DNA of 23,517 nucleotides. Source: Fidelibacterota bacterium. GTDB lineage: Bacteria; Fidelibacterota; UBA2242; JAFGTP01. A model generated the notes under the pieces. That model was not told where the DNA came from. It did not search any database and saw only the letters and a program-made list of their open reading frames with translations. A program made the translations under genes and the position numbers. The DNA lies in NCBI GenBank assembly GCA_029939785.1, contig JAOZSG010000009.1, positions 1 to 23,517 of the forward strand, written 5' to 3'. The first letter of the stretch is position 1, and each line of letters begins with the position of its first letter. Positions 16,929 to 23,517 of the stretch are shown here, piece by piece.

Positions 16929-17963
16929 ATGAAAAAACAACAAATACTCGGATATACAATTGACGATTTAAAACAGGTATTAAAAGATTTGGGAGAAAAA
17001 CCATTTCGTGCAGAGCAAATTTATACCTGGATTTATAAAAATAATGTTCACTCATTCAGTGATATGCAAAATATTTCAAAACACTTAAGAAATTTATTAA
17101 ATGATAATTTTACTATTTCATGTCTCAAAGAAGAAAAAAAAGATCAATCAAAAATAGATAAAACAGTTAAATATCTATTTAAACTTGATGACGGAAATTT
17201 AATTGAATCTGTTTATATGAGAGATGGAAATCGGGTTACATTATGTGTTTCAACAATGGTTGGATGTCCTGTAAAATGTCCTTATTGTGCAACAGGTTTA
17301 ATGGGGCTACAGCGAAAATTAACAACTGCTGAGATAGTAAATCAATTACTAATCATTAATAATAGTGAATCAAAACCAATTACTAATATTGTCTTTATGG
17401 GAATGGGTGAACCATTTCTTAATTATGCAAATTCTATAAAAGCTGCTCAAATATTTAATGCTCCATCAGGCTGTGAAATTTCAGCAAGAAAAATAACGAT
17501 ATCAACCTGTGGAATTATTCCGGCAATAATAAAATACACTGATGAAGGATGGAAATTCAAACTCGCGATTTCACTAAATGGAGTTAATAAATTCCAGCGA
17601 GATATTTTAATTCCATATAATAAAAAGTATCCTCTGGAAAAACTTTTGGATGCAGTAAAATATTATACAAAAAAATCCGGACAAAGAGTTACTTTTGAAT
17701 ATATACTTATTAATGATTTTAATGACTCTATAGATGATGCAAAAGAAATAAGAAAAATGTTAAGATCAATTCCATGTAAATTAAATATTATTCCATTTAA
17801 TGAAAATTCTCATGTTCCATTCAAAGCTCCGTCCGAAAAAAATCTTAATAGATTCCTGAAAATTCTATACAAAGCTCCTTTTGCAATAACAGTAAGAAGA
17901 AGCAAGGGACCGGATATTGCTGCTGCCTGTGGACAACTTTTTTCAGAGTATAATAAAAAATAA
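16929..17963 (+). CDS. rlmN: 23S rRNA/tRNA adenine-C2 methyltransferase RlmN (radical SAM)
   Basis: Methylates C2 of A2503 in 23S rRNA and A37 of some tRNAs by a radical SAM mechanism. The 4Fe-4S motif is CPVKCPYC (Cys113, 117 and 120 in this numbering). It is preceded by the conserved Cys106 in TLCVSTMVGC, and the methyl-carrying C-terminal cysteine is Cys334 in DIAAACGQL. All five functional cysteines are thus in place. FMGMGEPFLNY and ISTCGIIP are further RlmN signatures. MKKQQILGYTIDDL fits the family N-terminus and a weak CGGA lies before it, so I prefer 16929 (344 residues). An ATG at 16887 would add 14 residues and has no ribosome binding site. The gene converges on the histidine kinase gene with 10 nt between stops. 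Confidence 0.93.
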   Translation: MKKQQILGYTIDDLKQVLKDLGEKPFRAEQIYTWIYKNNVHSFSDMQNISKHLRNLLNDNFTISCLKEEKKDQSKIDKTVKYLFKLDDGNLIESVYMRDGNRVTLCVSTMVGCPVKCPYCATGLMGLQRKLTTAEIVNQLLIINNSESKPITNIVFMGMGEPFLNYANSIKAAQIFNAPSGCEISARKITISTCGIIPAIIKYTDEGWKFKLAISLNGVNKFQRDILIPYNKKYPLEKLLDAVKYYTKKSGQRVTFEYILINDFNDSIDDAKEIRKMLRSIPCKLNIIPFNENSHVPFKAPSEKNLNRFLKILYKAPFAITVRRSKGPDIAAACGQLFSEYNKK

Positions 17964-17973
17964 CTTTCGATTT

Positions 17974-19320
17974 TCAAAATTCCATTGTAAAAATAGTTTC
18001 CTTATTTGGAACTGAATTTACTGTCAACCTTCCATTATGAGCACGCATAATTTGACGCGAAAGACTGAGACCAATTCCCGAACCTTCTTTCTTTGTGGTG
18101 AAAAAAGGTATAAAAATATTTTGCAAATTCTCTTCTGAAATACCTTCTCCACTGTCTTTTACTTCAATTAATACTTTGTTGTCAAAACTAATTCGAGATG
18201 ATAATTCCAACTTTGGATTTTTTGCATTTTCCAGCGATTGTAAAGAATTATTGATTAGATTGATTATTACCTGCTCAATCATTGATGAATCCGCTTGTAT
18301 TATTAAATTTTGAGATACTTTATTGCATTTGAATTCTACAGATTTAAATTTATCATTTTTTGTGATTACCGGTAATATTTCATCAAAAATTTTCCTGACT
18401 GATACATCTGCAAATTCAGGTTTTGGCATTCTCGTTACCTGACGATATTTTTTTACGAATTTCAACAAACCAACACTTCGTTTTTCGATTGTTTTCACAG
18501 CAAGAGCGATATCTTCAATATCTTCATCAGAAAGTCTGGATTTTTGGGAATTAGCTTCTGTCAAAGTGGAATTCGCTGTTGATGCCAATGAAGATATTGG
18601 AGTAATAGAATTCATTATTTCATGAGTGATAACTCGTATCAATTTTTCCCAGGCTTCCATTTCCTTTTTTTCCAGCTCTGAATTAATATCATGAAGGGAA
18701 ATGAGTTTATATTTCTGCTGGTGTAAGATAAATTCCGTTGCAGAAACTGCTAAACTCATATTATCATTACCGATTTTTATCTGTACATTGTCCTTTTCGA
18801 AAGGTTTAATATTTTCCAAAACTTCCAATAGTTCAGGGATATTATTACCTAATTGACGTAAATTATTGTATTTACGAATTTCGAACATTTTTTTGAATGC
18901 AAGGTTCATCAATTCTATTTTACCATTTCCATCAAAAGCAATTAGTCCAACTTTCACATGTTGAACAATGGTTTTCATGTAGTTGAAATGCTCGACGCGA
19001 TATTTACGTTCTTCCTTGAATTTTTCGATCACAAATCTGAGTGAATTATATAATTCTTCAAAACCATTGCCTTTCACTCTTTCAGGAAAGGATATTGAAA
19101 AATCAGAATATCGGATAGAATCAAAAAGTTTAGTCAACTCACCATTTATACGGTCTACATATTTTATCATTTTGGATACAGTATAAATCAAAAGGATTGC
19201 AAGTAAGCCATTTACGAAAAATAATTCATGATTAAACAGAAAATAAAAAAAACTAGCAACAATCAAAATAATTGCAAAAACGAATAATATAAGTCTGACT
19301 CTATAAACTTTAAATATCAT
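17974..19320 (-). CDS. membrane sensor histidine kinase (NtrB/NtrY-like)
   Basis: Autophosphorylating kinase expected to phosphorylate the activator encoded just before it. Two N-terminal hydrophobic helices (about residues 9-28 and 33-50) are joined by only a few residues (NHELFF), so there is almost no periplasmic domain. A cytoplasmic linker and a PAS-like region (VGLIAFDGNGKIELMNLAF, about 125-145) follow. The dimerisation box is LIRVITHEIMNSITPISS with phospho-accepting His233. The ATPase domain shows the N box INLINNSLQSL, G1 DSGEGIS, F box IFIPFFTTK and G2 GSGIGLSLSRQIM. Length 448. Its start lies inside the end of the activator gene (11-nt overlap), so the two are translationally coupled. 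The overall design suggests detection of a membrane or intracellular signal. Confidence 0.93.
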   Translation of the reverse strand: MIFKVYRVRLILFVFAIILIVASFFYFLFNHELFFVNGLLAILLIYTVSKMIKYVDRINGELTKLFDSIRYSDFSISFPERVKGNGFEELYNSLRFVIEKFKEERKYRVEHFNYMKTIVQHVKVGLIAFDGNGKIELMNLAFKKMFEIRKYNNLRQLGNNIPELLEVLENIKPFEKDNVQIKIGNDNMSLAVSATEFILHQQKYKLISLHDINSELEKKEMEAWEKLIRVITHEIMNSITPISSLASTANSTLTEANSQKSRLSDEDIEDIALAVKTIEKRSVGLLKFVKKYRQVTRMPKPEFADVSVRKIFDEILPVITKNDKFKSVEFKCNKVSQNLIIQADSSMIEQVIINLINNSLQSLENAKNPKLELSSRISFDNKVLIEVKDSGEGISEENLQNIFIPFFTTKKEGSGIGLSLSRQIMRAHNGRLTVNSVPNKETIFTMEF

Positions 19321-20686
19321 ACTTTTTCAACCTTCTGTAAAGTGATGCTCTTGTCAATCCTAAAGCCTCTGCCATTTTTGAGATATTACCATCAAATTTG
19401 CGAAATACTTCTTCAATCACTTTCTGCTCAATATTATCAAGATTGTAATCATGAATATCCGTTGGGTTTTTCCAATGGTCTTCCTTTGTGAACATGAAAG
19501 AATCAACATCAATAATTTTAGAATCACTCATAATAACTGCCCGTTCCACAGTGTGTCGTAATTCACGAACATTGCCAGGCCAGTCATAATATTTCAATTT
19601 TTGCAATGCGACATTTGAAAATTTCTCAATATCCTGTTTATATTTTTCAGCATACTTTTTTAGGAAATGATTAAGAAGTATTGGAATATCATCTTTGCGT
19701 TCACGTAATGACGGAAGAGCAATTTCCACGGTATTAATTCGATAAAGTAGGTCTTCACGAAAATTATTTTCAGCAATCATCTTCTGTAGATCAGCATTTG
19801 TCGCACATATCAATCTCACATCAAAAGCAACTGGCCGAGTTCCACCAACTGATATAAATTCACGGGTTTCCAGTACTCTTAAAAGTTTTGATTGAATATT
19901 CATAGAGAGATTCCCTATTTCATCGAGAAAAAGTGTCCCGCCCGACGCAACTTCAAAACGTCCGGGCTTCTTCTGCTTCGCATCGGTGAAAGCACCCTTT
20001 TCATGTCCAAACAGTTCAGACTCAAACAATGATTCATTCAATGAACCCACATCAACTCCGAGAAAAATCTCATCCTTGCGATTGGATTCTCTGTGAATTG
20101 CACGGGCCACCAGTTCTTTTCCGGTACCATTTTCTCCTGTAATAAGGATATTTGCCGGAGTACGTGCAACTTTCTTTATCATTTTGTAAAGCTGCTGCAT
20201 CGGAGCAGAATTACCAATAATTTCATTAAAAGGCTGATTTATATAATCACTTAATCCTTTTTGCTGAATTTTAACCTTTGCCAGTTCTTTTCGGGAATTT
20301 GCAAGGCTTTGTGCAGAATTCAGAGTAGCAAGGAGTTTTTCATTTTCCCAGGGTTTGGATACAAAGTTTGTAGCTCCGGCTTTTACACCTTCCACTGCTT
20401 TGTCGATATCTCCATAAGCCGTGATCAAAATAACAATCATTTCACTATCTATTTCCAGTATTTTACCAAGCCAGAAAAATCCTTCTTCACCATCGGTTTT
20501 ACCTTCAGTGAAATTCATATCCAGGAGAACCATATCAAATTTTTCTTTATATAACAGATTCGGAGCCTTTTCCGGATGATTGATTGTAACAATTTTTTGT
20601 GAATGCTTCTTAAGAAGAAGTTTTGCAGAGATCAAAACATCTTCATTATCATCTATTATTAATATTTTACCAAGTTTAGTTTTCAT
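19310..20686 (-). CDS. sigma-54-dependent response regulator (NtrC family)
   Basis: Phosphorylation-controlled activator of sigma-54 RNA polymerase. Domain order is complete over 458 residues. The receiver (7-120) has acidic pair Asp12-Asp13, phospho-accepting Asp56 in VLLDMN, Thr in LITAYGD and Lys in VSKPW. The AAA+ domain (about 155-385) has Walker A TGENGTGKE, the sigma-54 contact loop GAFTDA (instead of GAFTGA, a variant I associate with Bacteroidetes regulators), Walker B GGTLFLDEIG and sensor FREDLLYRIN. The C-terminal Fis-type helix-turn-helix is NISKMAEALGLTRASLYRRL. GAGGA precedes the start. It is the first gene of the two-gene unit. Its upstream DNA holds a sigma-54-like element and a palindrome shared with the efflux operon, so it probably regulates itself and that operon. 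Confidence 0.95.
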   Translation of the reverse strand: MKTKLGKILIIDDNEDVLISAKLLLKKHSQKIVTINHPEKAPNLLYKEKFDMVLLDMNFTEGKTDGEEGFFWLGKILEIDSEMIVILITAYGDIDKAVEGVKAGATNFVSKPWENEKLLATLNSAQSLANSRKELAKVKIQQKGLSDYINQPFNEIIGNSAPMQQLYKMIKKVARTPANILITGENGTGKELVARAIHRESNRKDEIFLGVDVGSLNESLFESELFGHEKGAFTDAKQKKPGRFEVASGGTLFLDEIGNLSMNIQSKLLRVLETREFISVGGTRPVAFDVRLICATNADLQKMIAENNFREDLLYRINTVEIALPSLRERKDDIPILLNHFLKKYAEKYKQDIEKFSNVALQKLKYYDWPGNVRELRHTVERAVIMSDSKIIDVDSFMFTKEDHWKNPTDIHDYNLDNIEQKVIEEVFRKFDGNISKMAEALGLTRASLYRRLKKYDI

Positions 20687-20711
20687 AAGTCCTCAAAGTT
20701 TTTGAAGGATA

Positions 20712-20729
20712 TTTCCAATATTGTGCCAA
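20712..20729 (-). promoter_or_regulatory. sigma-54-like -24/-12 promoter of the activator-kinase operon
   Basis: Read on the minus strand from 20729: TTGGCACAATATTGGAAA. The -24 part TTGGCAC is perfect. Ten bases after the GG comes GA where consensus has GC, so the -12 part is weaker. The predicted transcription start near 20702 gives a leader of about 15 nt containing the GAGGA ribosome binding site. Confidence 0.6.
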
Positions 20730-20744
20730 AAAGCAAAATTCTCT

Positions 20745-20760
20745 ATAATCAATTGATTAT
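20745..20760. promoter_or_regulatory. 16-bp perfect palindrome, IHF-like site
   Basis: ATAATCAATTGATTAT is perfectly symmetrical and contains AATCAATTGATTA, which fits the E. coli IHF consensus WATCAANNNNTTR. It sits between the sigma-54-like promoter and the activator palindrome, where a DNA bend is usual in sigma-54 systems. Whether an IHF/HU homologue of this organism reads the same consensus is unknown. Confidence 0.4.
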
Positions 20761-20812
20761 TAAAACATTAATTATTCACAATATATTAACAAGAGAAATT
20801 GAAAACAATAAA

Positions 20813-20832
20813 AGTGTTCGATTTTGAACAGT
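20813..20832. promoter_or_regulatory. upstream activator palindrome of the activator-kinase operon
   Basis: AGTGTTCGATTTTGAACAGT, an imperfect 20-bp palindrome about 110-130 bp upstream of the predicted sigma-54 start. It matches the palindrome at 21931-21950 in 15 of 20 positions. Distance, symmetry and recurrence fit an enhancer site for the NtrC-type regulator. Confidence 0.65.
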
Positions 20833-20847
20833 TAATTTTCACTAATA

Positions 20848-20875
20848 ACATCTGACGTTTTTAAACTTCTGATGT
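20848..20875 (-). terminator. weak hairpin downstream of the MarR gene
   Basis: On the + strand ACATCTGA (20848-20855) faces TCTGATGT (20868-20875), pairing in 7 of 8 positions around a 12-nt loop, 20 nt past the MarR stop. There is no U-run after it on the minus strand, so termination is doubtful. Confidence 0.2.
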
Positions 20876-20894
20876 CCATGAATGATGTAGAATA

Positions 20895-21332
20895 TTATTC
20901 CAACAGTTCTCTACTGGTAGCACAAATTCTTGTGAGACAATCTTTCATCATTTTGATTTCGTTTTCACTTAAATTCTGTAACATCCTATTCTCAACTATA
21001 CTTGATATTGGAACTGTTTTTTCAAATATTTTCTCTCCTTTTTCCGTTAAAAATATTCTGTAAGTACGTCGATCATTTTTATCATTTTTCCGAATTAAAT
21101 ATCCACCTTTAGAAAGAATGTCCAACATTCTTGTTACTGCAGCTTTATCTTTTTGTGCTGATTTTGCTAATTCTGTTTGGGTTATCCCCGGACTACGTTT
21201 TGTAATAACAATCAAAACCCACTGTTCATGAGTGATTTCTATATTGTTTTCAATAAATACTTTTTTAATGTAATTGTTTGAATACCATTTTGTTTTAGCA
21301 ATCAAACCACCAAATGTATCATAGGGTTTCAT
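20895..21332 (-). CDS. MarR family transcriptional regulator
   Basis: Dimeric winged-helix DNA-binding repressor or sensor, 145 residues. The helix-turn-helix is GITQTELAKSAQKDKAAVTRML, followed by the wing GYLIRKNDKNDRRTYRIFLTEKG, whose DxRxxxIxLTxxG pattern defines the family. Dimerisation helices lie at both ends. Two cysteines near the C-terminus (KDCLTRICATS) are the only ones and could be redox-active, but nothing shows this. The start at 21332 is chosen because AAGGA abuts an ATG at 21338 with no spacing but lies 6 nt from the second one. The gene points away from the tandem palindromes in front of the decarboxylase-like gene 182 nt upstream, which are the nearest candidate operators. 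The ligand is unknown. Confidence 0.92.
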   Translation of the reverse strand: MKPYDTFGGLIAKTKWYSNNYIKKVFIENNIEITHEQWVLIVITKRSPGITQTELAKSAQKDKAAVTRMLDILSKGGYLIRKNDKNDRRTYRIFLTEKGEKIFEKTVPISSIVENRMLQNLSENEIKMMKDCLTRICATSRELLE

Positions 21333-21338
21333 TTTCAT

Positions 21339-21520
21339 TCCTTAATTTTAACCACTAATACACATTGAAAATCCGGCTCTGACGGACGAATGGACTCGAA
21401 TACTGAATAATTATGATTATATTATTTTTACATCTAATAATGTTTATTCGTGATTAATTATTTTTTCTCTAGCTAGCGGATGATACTACCTTTAGAAACT
21501 ACATATTTTCCCATGTAAAT
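21339..21520. other. gap between MarR and decarboxylase-like genes
   Basis: AT-rich 182 nt with a short GC-richer patch (about 21371-21400). I see no convincing promoter, operator or terminator here. The palindrome found upstream of the decarboxylase-like gene is not repeated, so it is unclear whether MarR is read through from that gene or has its own promoter. Confidence 0.4.
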
Positions 21521-21820
21521 TTAAAGCAATCCATCTAGTCCGTTTGCAGCAGTAAAAACAGAATGTACACCTACCACAAATCCAGCAACGCGGACAGTTT
21601 CCATTATTTCTTCTTTAGTTGCACCTGCTTCAATAGCCTGTGTTGCCAATGCTCTTACACCATCTTCTGTTCCAATTGAAGCATCTAATGCTAATGCCAT
21701 CAAAATCTTAATTTTTGGTGATAAAGATCCTTCTGAGAAAGCTAAATCTCTACTTTTCATTACATGGTTAAAAAATTCCTGATCATTTTTTACAATTGTT
21801 TCTAATGGATTCTTATTCAT
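21521..21820 (-). CDS. carboxymuconolactone decarboxylase-like (AhpD-fold) protein lacking cysteines
   Basis: Small all-helical protein of 99 residues with the CMD/AhpD fold signature: KIKILMALALDASIG followed by GVRALATQAIEAGATKEEIMETVRVAGFV and VFTAANGL. In AhpD-type enzymes the segment between these helices holds an ECxxC thiol pair that reduces peroxides. Here the corresponding stretch reads GTEDGVRA and the whole protein has no cysteine, so a thiol peroxidase or disulfide reductase activity is excluded. A His in GVHSVF may be functional. Related short cysteine-free CMD proteins exist, to my knowledge, without a known activity. AGGAG precedes the start. Two tandem palindromes 33-61 bp upstream suggest control by a MarR-type regulator such as its neighbour. 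Confidence 0.85.
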   Translation of the reverse strand: MNKNPLETIVKNDQEFFNHVMKSRDLAFSEGSLSPKIKILMALALDASIGTEDGVRALATQAIEAGATKEEIMETVRVAGFVVGVHSVFTAANGLDGLL

Positions 21821-21835
21821 TTTATTCTCCTATTA

Positions 21836-21865
21836 AGTATAATTTCAGTTTAGTTGATATATCAA
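21836..21865 (-). promoter_or_regulatory. candidate sigma-70-type promoter of the decarboxylase-like gene
   Basis: On the minus strand TTGATA (21865-21860, 5 of 6) and TATACT (21841-21836, 5 of 6) are 18 bp apart. The -35 box lies inside the proximal palindrome. The predicted start would leave a leader of only about 9 nt, so the true promoter may differ. Confidence 0.35.
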
Positions 21866-21881
21866 CCGTTGTTATGTCAAC
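21853..21881. promoter_or_regulatory. tandem palindromic operators, MarR-type
   Basis: GTTGATATATCAAC (21853-21866) is a perfect 14-bp palindrome. GTTGTTATGTCAAC (21868-21881) repeats it 15 bp further with 3 changes. The size, symmetry and TTGATATATCAA core resemble MarR-family operators, and a MarR gene is the next gene downstream. The sites overlap the candidate promoter, which fits repression. Confidence 0.6.
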
Positions 21882-21930
21882 TTTAATTAATTTCATTTTA
21901 TTTTACAAATAGATCTTGAATTTATTTTTT

Positions 21931-21971
21931 AGTGTTCAATATCGTACACTAATTTCTCAAATTCGTACACT
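21931..21971. promoter_or_regulatory. paired upstream activator sites of the efflux operon
   Basis: Site A is AGTGTTCAATATCGTACACT (21931-21950), a near-palindrome (16 of 20 symmetrical). Site B (21952-21971) repeats its right half exactly (TTCGTACACT versus ATCGTACACT apart from one base) with a weak left half. The two are 21 bp apart, two helical turns, and lie about 70-110 bp upstream of the predicted sigma-54 start. The same palindrome precedes the activator gene. Confidence 0.65.
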
Positions 21972-22015
21972 ATAAACAATAACAATAAAGCATGTTTATC
22001 GTCGACGAAACTTAC

Positions 22016-22032
22016 TTGGCACACAATATGTT
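22016..22032 (+). promoter_or_regulatory. sigma-54-like -24/-12 promoter of the efflux operon
   Basis: TTGGCACACAATATGTT has a perfect -24 TTGGCAC and, ten bases after the GG, GT in place of the -12 GC. A 10-bp palindrome TCGTCGACGA (21999-22008) lies just upstream. The predicted start near 22042 gives a leader of about 87 nt to the small membrane protein gene. Confidence 0.6.
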
Positions 22033-22128
22033 TTATAGCAGATGATTTTTAAAATGAAAAGTTTGGTGAAATCGTAAAAAGAAATTTTCACCTCCATGAT
22101 TGTACAAGTAAAAATTATAGGGAAAAAA

Positions 22129-22260
22129 GTGAATACAATGATGAATAAAAAGGATTTTAATCAAGTGAGTATATTAACATCAATCATATTTTTGATTATC
22201 GTAATCACATATTTATTATCTATTTTTAATCTGGAAGACTTTTTTTATAAAAGTATGTAA
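22129..22260 (+). CDS. 43-residue single-pass membrane protein
   Basis: A short reading frame of 43 codons with a lysine-containing N-terminus, one hydrophobic helix (ILTSIIFLIIVITYLLSIF) and an acidic-aromatic tail (NLEDFFYKSM). The positive residues before the helix predict the N-terminus in the cytoplasm. AGGGA lies 5 nt before a GTG at 22129; the alternative ATG starts at 22138 and 22141 have no ribosome binding site at proper spacing. It is the first gene after the sigma-54-like promoter and ends 28 nt before the efflux adaptor, so it is probably co-transcribed. I do not recognise a family. It could be a small accessory or regulator of the pump or sensor kinase; chance is not excluded. 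Confidence 0.5.
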   Translation: MNTMMNKKDFNQVSILTSIIFLIIVITYLLSIFNLEDFFYKSM

Positions 22261-22288
22261 ATATTAAGAAATTAACTGAAAGAGATAA

Positions 22289-23517
22289 ATGGACAGAATA
22301 ATAGAAAAGAAAAACAAAAATTTAAAAAAATACGGAATCATCACCGGAAGTGTATTAATTGGAATTTTATTAGCTTACTACATTTTCTTTCATGATTTCC
22401 AAAGTAAATTGATTGTTCAAAAAAACCGTATTACAATCGCAACAGTTAGTGAAGATGATTTCATCGAATACATACCTCCAATTGGAACTGTCATTCCAAT
22501 TAAAACAATATATCTGGATGCAATTCAGGGTGGACAGGTAGAGAAAAAATTTCTCAAAGCCGGTGCAATGGTAACAGAAGGTGATCCAATAATTTCATTG
22601 TCAAATATTGATCTGTTGTTGGACATCATGCACAGAGAAGCAGAAGTCTATCAACAAAGCAATAATCTCCGCAATACACGTTTGCAAATGGAACAAAATC
22701 AACTGAATCTACAAATGCAATTGACTGAGTTAAAATTCAACCTTAAATCACAGAAACGGAAATTCAACCGTTATAAAGAATTATTTGCAAAAAAATTGGT
22801 TTCTGAAGAAGAATGGATGGAAGTAGCAGAACATTACGAATATCTCAACGAGGTTGAAAAACTCACAATCCTACAAAACGAAAAAGACTCAACATTCAGA
22901 GAAATCCAGGTGGATCAATTGGAAAATTCCCTGGATCGAATGGAGAACAACCTTCATATCGCACGTGAAAACCTTGATAAATTAACAATCAAAGCACCTG
23001 TCACCGGACAATTAACATCCCTTAATCCTGAAATAGGTGAATCAATTAGTCGAGGAGAAAGAATCGGACAGGTTGATGTATTAGATGGATTTAAAATTCG
23101 TGCTGGTGTTGATGAACATTATATAGCCAGAATCAATCTTGGACAAAAAGGAAGTTTTGAATTCAATGGCAAAACTTACAATCTGAAAATCATCAAAATC
23201 TTCCCGGAAGTGATCCAGGGGAAATTCAACATCGATCTGGGATTTGTCGGCGATACTCCGACAAAAATTCGTCGCGGACAGACAATTCACATGAAATTAG
23301 AACTTGGTGATGCGGAAAAAGCAATTGTAATTCCTACAGGTGGATTTTTTCAAAAAACCGGTGGTCAATGGATTTTTATTGTAGATGAAGCAACCAATAC
23401 AGCAACAAAACGCAAAATTAAAATTGGTCGTCAAAACCCAAAATATTATAGAATAACTGAAGGACTACAACCGGGTGAAAAGGTGATCATTTCCAGTTAT
23501 GACAACTTTGGTGATAT
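22289..23517 (+). CDS. efflux periplasmic adaptor (HlyD/MacA-like), 3'-truncated by window edge
   Basis: Membrane-fusion protein that links an inner-membrane pump to an outer-membrane channel. The 409 residues in the window remain open to the end. A short basic N-terminus is followed by a single membrane helix (about 16-34, ITGSVLIGILLAYYIFF). The first lipoyl half is IYLDAIQGGQVEKKFLKAGA with VTEGDPIISL. A long coiled-coil hairpin (about 112-230) contains the RYKELFAKKLVSEEEW turn. The second lipoyl half is LTIKAPVTGQLTSLNPEIG, followed by a beta-barrel and a membrane-proximal domain ending GLQPGEKVIIS. Usual length is 400-450, so little is missing. The adaptor type seen here is usually followed by MacB/FtsX-like ABC permeases or an RND pump plus TolC. 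Its start has only a weak GAAAGAG site. Confidence 0.92.
   Translation, partial: MDRIIEKKNKNLKKYGIITGSVLIGILLAYYIFFHDFQSKLIVQKNRITIATVSEDDFIEYIPPIGTVIPIKTIYLDAIQGGQVEKKFLKAGAMVTEGDPIISLSNIDLLLDIMHREAEVYQQSNNLRNTRLQMEQNQLNLQMQLTELKFNLKSQKRKFNRYKELFAKKLVSEEEWMEVAEHYEYLNEVEKLTILQNEKDSTFREIQVDQLENSLDRMENNLHIARENLDKLTIKAPVTGQLTSLNPEIGESISRGERIGQVDVLDGFKIRAGVDEHYIARINLGQKGSFEFNGKTYNLKIIKIFPEVIQGKFNIDLGFVGDTPTKIRRGQTIHMKLELGDAEKAIVIPTGGFFQKTGGQWIFIVDEATNTATKRKIKIGRQNPKYYRITEGLQPGEKVIISSYDNFGD

Noticed and set aside
20002..20022. GAFTDA instead of GAFTGA in the activator suggested loss of sigma-54 contact
   Set aside because: I associate the Asp variant with working FCB-group NtrC-like proteins, and the two sigma-54-like promoters argue for function.
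21349..21365. CCACTAATACACAT looks like one unit of the CACGAAA-type repeat
   Set aside because: It is short, has no opposite arm nearby and could be chance.

Overview
The window is AT-rich bacterial chromosome with short intergenic gaps and no visible tRNA, rRNA, CRISPR array or intact transposase. The best clue to the host is a large secreted protein (3994-7431) whose C-terminus is a FlgD-like / type IX secretion type A sorting domain. That domain, plus a DUF4954 protein beside nagB and a sigma-54 two-component pair beside an efflux adaptor, points to the Fibrobacteres-Chlorobi-Bacteroidetes (FCB) supergroup. A TTGAAT-N17-TATAAT promoter rather than the Bacteroidetes TAnnTTTG type suggests a lineage outside classical Bacteroidetes (Cloacimonadota, Delongbacteria or Ignavibacteria-like). 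This placement is an inference.

Layout. 1-2466 (+): 3' part of ornithine carbamoyltransferase, a decayed DUF4160-like fragment, and a concentrative nucleoside transporter. 2571-2643: a palindromic intergenic repeat. 2687-3924 (+): adk and coaE. 3994-7431 (+): a secreted protein of about nine fibronectin-III-like repeats; its ribosome binding site lies in one arm of an 11-bp inverted repeat whose other arm covers the coaE stop codon. 7535-10776 (+): a probable operon of acyl carrier protein, ADP-forming acyl-CoA synthetase and glucosamine-6-phosphate deaminase, closed by a terminator-like hairpin. 10952-12934 (+): a DUF4954 beta-helix protein behind a second, larger hairpin. 12977-16688 (-): glycyl-tRNA synthetase and DNA topoisomerase I, with topA first in transcription. 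16929-17963 (+): rlmN.

17974-23517 is the most interesting part. An NtrC-type activator and its histidine kinase (transcribed leftwards, overlapping by 11 nt) are followed by a MarR regulator and a cysteine-free carboxymuconolactone-decarboxylase-like protein (both -). Then, on +, come a 43-residue single-pass membrane protein and an RND/ABC efflux adaptor that runs off the window. A 20-bp palindrome of the form AGTGTWCRATATYGWACACT lies upstream of a sigma-54-like -24/-12 element in front of both the activator operon and the efflux operon. The simplest reading is that the activator drives its own operon and the efflux operon through sigma-54. Separately, two tandem GTTGATATATCAAC-like palindromes upstream of the decarboxylase-like gene look like operators, plausibly for the neighbouring MarR protein.
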